Shown piece after piece: positions 4,777-5,950 of a stretch of 5,950 bases of DNA. Position 1 is the first letter of the stretch. Each line of letters begins with the position of its first letter. The notes beneath the pieces are model-generated. The model saw only the letters and a list, made by a program, of their open reading frames with translations, made no database searches and was not told the DNA's origin. Source of the stretch: Bifidobacterium sp. (GTDB lineage Bacteria; Actinomycetota; Actinomycetes; Actinomycetales; Bifidobacteriaceae). Where the stretch lies: NCBI GenBank assembly GCA_022739095.1, contig JAIJEI010000132.1, forward strand, positions 1 to 5,950, given 5' to 3'. Position numbers and translations under genes: made by a program.

Positions 4777-4782
4777 TCCACA
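4747..4782. promoter_or_regulatory. Cluster of three DnaA-box-like nonamers
   Basis: TTATACACA on the minus strand (4747-4755), TTGTCCACA (4762-4770) and TTATCCACA (4774-4782) on the plus strand. The last is the canonical DnaA box, the second is the form common in high-GC actinobacteria, and the first fits the relaxed TTWTNCACA consensus. The two plus-strand boxes are 12 bp apart. No dnaA or dnaN gene and no AT-rich unwinding region is nearby, so this is more likely a regulatory or DnaA-titrating cluster than an origin. Confidence 0.65.
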
Positions 4783-4863
4783 ACAAATGTGCGTAAGTGA
4801 AGCTAGGACCACATACCTCGGATCGGCTTCCGTTCCCGCACCCACTACCCATATGGTGGTGTC

Positions 4864-5950
4864 ATGAACAGCATGACCGACGGCATCGCCAACTATGGAG
4901 CTCTGCCAGGCTCTATGTACGATCCGCCTCCGGAGGAATCGGAGGCAGATTTTGCTCCGCCCGAATTCGCGGGGTCGTTTTCTGCTGATTCGAAATACCC
5001 GACTTCTCGCGACTCGTCATCGCCGAACAGTGGTGCACATGATTCTGCAGCGGCACCGACCATGAGCGAAAGCCTCGCCCAGCGCAAACGCGACATGGTC
5101 GCACGCTGCACCGAGGAAGCAAAACGGGCGGGCAAGAAGCTGCTTTTCGGCATGACCACTTCCCTCGCTCTGCAATCCGTACCGATTCCCGTCGATTGCG
5201 ACCTCGACTCGGCCAAGCTGCACACTGTATCCAGCGTTAAGAGCAAGCGGTTTCGTACACGCCATGCACCACTGCAAACGCATATTTGGAAACATGTGGC
5301 TAAAGCCGCCAATGTGGAAATGAACCAACACGTGTTTGCGCTGGACCTGTTTCACGTATGGGCCCAACTTGCCCCGTATGTTTCTTTTGAGTCCCTGATT
5401 GTGCTCGGGGATGCCGTCATCACTGCCACGAGCAAACAGCCAGCATTGGCTAAGGATCGTGATGCTGCTGCAATCTATCAGGATTTGGTGAAGTTCGTGG
5501 AGCAATTTACCCGATTCAGAGGGCGCCCGTCATGCGTTCGAGCATTGACCCTGATATCACCTGGTGCTGATTCGCCCAAAGAATCAGAAGAACGACTCTC
5601 TCTGGTAGCGCATGGGAGTCCACAGCCGGTTGCGAACTATGTGGTGCCGGACGCGGCTTTTGCATCTGGAGCTCCCATAACGTTGGACTTAGCGTGGCCG
5701 GAGTTCAAGGTCGCTGTTGAATATGATGGCGATCATCATCGTACGAGTAAGACTCAATGGCGCCGTGACCAGGAGAAAAGGGGTGTGCTGGTCGGGCGGA
5801 GATGGCTGGTCTTCGTCGCCACGGCGGCAAGTATCGCTAACGAGGACGCTCGTGCTGAATTCGCTTTCAACGTGGCGAGGGCGCTTGCTTCGCGCGGTGC
5901 CGTATTCGAGTTTCATGTAGTTGCCATGTCTCTTGAAGAGTTGGCGCAGA
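4864..5950 (+). CDS. Protein with DUF559/Vsr-like nuclease-fold C-terminal domain (3' end outside window)
   Basis: The frame is open from 4864 to the window edge: 362 codons, no stop. Residues 1-66 are a Pro/Ser/Glu-rich disordered-looking leader. About 67-230 is a mostly helical region (LAQRKRDMVARCTEEAKRAG, then LFGMTTSLAL) as in actinobacterial proteins often annotated as AbiEi-like or endonuclease-domain proteins. SPKESEERL at 237-245, LDLAWPEFKVAVEYDGDHH at 274-292 and QWRRDQEKR at 298-306 are the pattern of DUF559/Vsr-related PD-(D/E)XK folds: E240, D275, E286, D288 and the His pair are candidate metal ligands. In-frame stops at 4798 and 4804 and no other start make 4864 the first possible start. 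Its ribosome binding site is poor (GGTGGT, three bases away), and ATGs at 4873 and 5062 are alternatives. It is divergent from the Rrf2 gene. Possible roles are DNA cleavage, defence or toxin-antitoxin; none is demonstrated. Confidence 0.8.
   Translation, partial: MNSMTDGIANYGALPGSMYDPPPEESEADFAPPEFAGSFSADSKYPTSRDSSSPNSGAHDSAAAPTMSESLAQRKRDMVARCTEEAKRAGKKLLFGMTTSLALQSVPIPVDCDLDSAKLHTVSSVKSKRFRTRHAPLQTHIWKHVAKAANVEMNQHVFALDLFHVWAQLAPYVSFESLIVLGDAVITATSKQPALAKDRDAAAIYQDLVKFVEQFTRFRGRPSCVRALTLISPGADSPKESEERLSLVAHGSPQPVANYVVPDAAFASGAPITLDLAWPEFKVAVEYDGDHHRTSKTQWRRDQEKRGVLVGRRWLVFVATAASIANEDARAEFAFNVARALASRGAVFEFHVVAMSLEELAQ

Noticed and set aside
4741..4782. Chromosomal origin of replication
   Set aside because: Three DnaA-box-like sites only, with no dnaA/dnaN/rpmH neighbours and no AT-rich unwinding element; better read as a regulatory or titration cluster.
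4797..4988. 63-codon plus-strand frame overlapping the start of the nuclease-like gene
   Set aside because: Out of frame with the long gene, no ribosome binding site, no recognisable domain, and it ends within the longer gene.
4893..5505. Minus-strand frames (139 and 162 codons) opposite the nuclease-like gene
   Set aside because: Antisense shadows: the plus frame is open for 362 codons and carries nuclease-fold motifs, while the minus frames have no motif or ribosome binding site.
1..5950. CRISPR array, tRNA or rRNA genes
   Set aside because: No regularly spaced repeats and no tRNA cloverleaf or rRNA-like sequence seen by eye on either strand.

Overview
The window looks like a chromosomal segment of a high-GC Gram-positive bacterium, most likely a Bifidobacterium of the B. 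longum type. This rests on GC-rich codon use, clear AGGAGG-type ribosome binding sites, an RNase HI with a long Ala/Pro-rich tail, a single-strand-fold ribose-5-phosphate isomerase, and remembered similarity of an IS remnant to bifidobacterial ISL3 transposases. Genus and species are inference; no database was searched.

Layout. (1) 4-702, minus: rpiA, complete. (2) 833-1723, minus: RNase HI with a roughly 145-residue C-terminal extension. (3) 1724-2468: about 745 bases with no intact gene. This stretch holds a CRP/GlxR-like dyad (1803-1822), a perfect LacI-type operator palindrome (1865-1876), the tail end of an ISL3-like insertion sequence (about 1900-2056), the orphaned C-terminal end of a membrane-anchored protein on the plus strand (about 2041-2340), and a strong hairpin (2391-2425) between convergent reading directions. 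(4) 2469-4076, minus: a flavoprotein disulfide reductase of the RclA/MerA type, carrying an unusual Ser/Thr-rich insertion of about 65 residues. (5) 4207-4632, minus: an Rrf2-family regulator with conserved-looking cysteines. It is preceded by a near-consensus promoter (TTGACA, 16 bp, extended TATGAT) overlaid by a dyad operator. (6) 4741-4782: a tight cluster of three DnaA-box-like nonamers inside a 10-bp perfect inverted repeat, overlapping a plausible plus-strand promoter. (7) 4864 to the window edge, plus: a 3'-truncated gene for a protein with a predicted DUF559/Vsr-like nuclease fold near its C-terminus. It is open to the last base, without a stop.

How the genes work together. The most coherent unit is the Rrf2 regulator followed by the RclA-like reductase. 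The arrangement resembles the S. aureus hypR-merA hypochlorite/disulfide-stress operon, although the reductase itself reads closest to E. coli RclA. I infer a redox-sensing, autorepressing regulator that controls a flavoenzyme protecting against oxidising or electrophilic stress, in a gut anaerobe. rpiA (pentose phosphate/bifid shunt) and rnhA are housekeeping genes. The middle of the window is a scar left by transposition and decay, and the right edge is a divergently transcribed accessory gene whose promoter may be under DnaA control.
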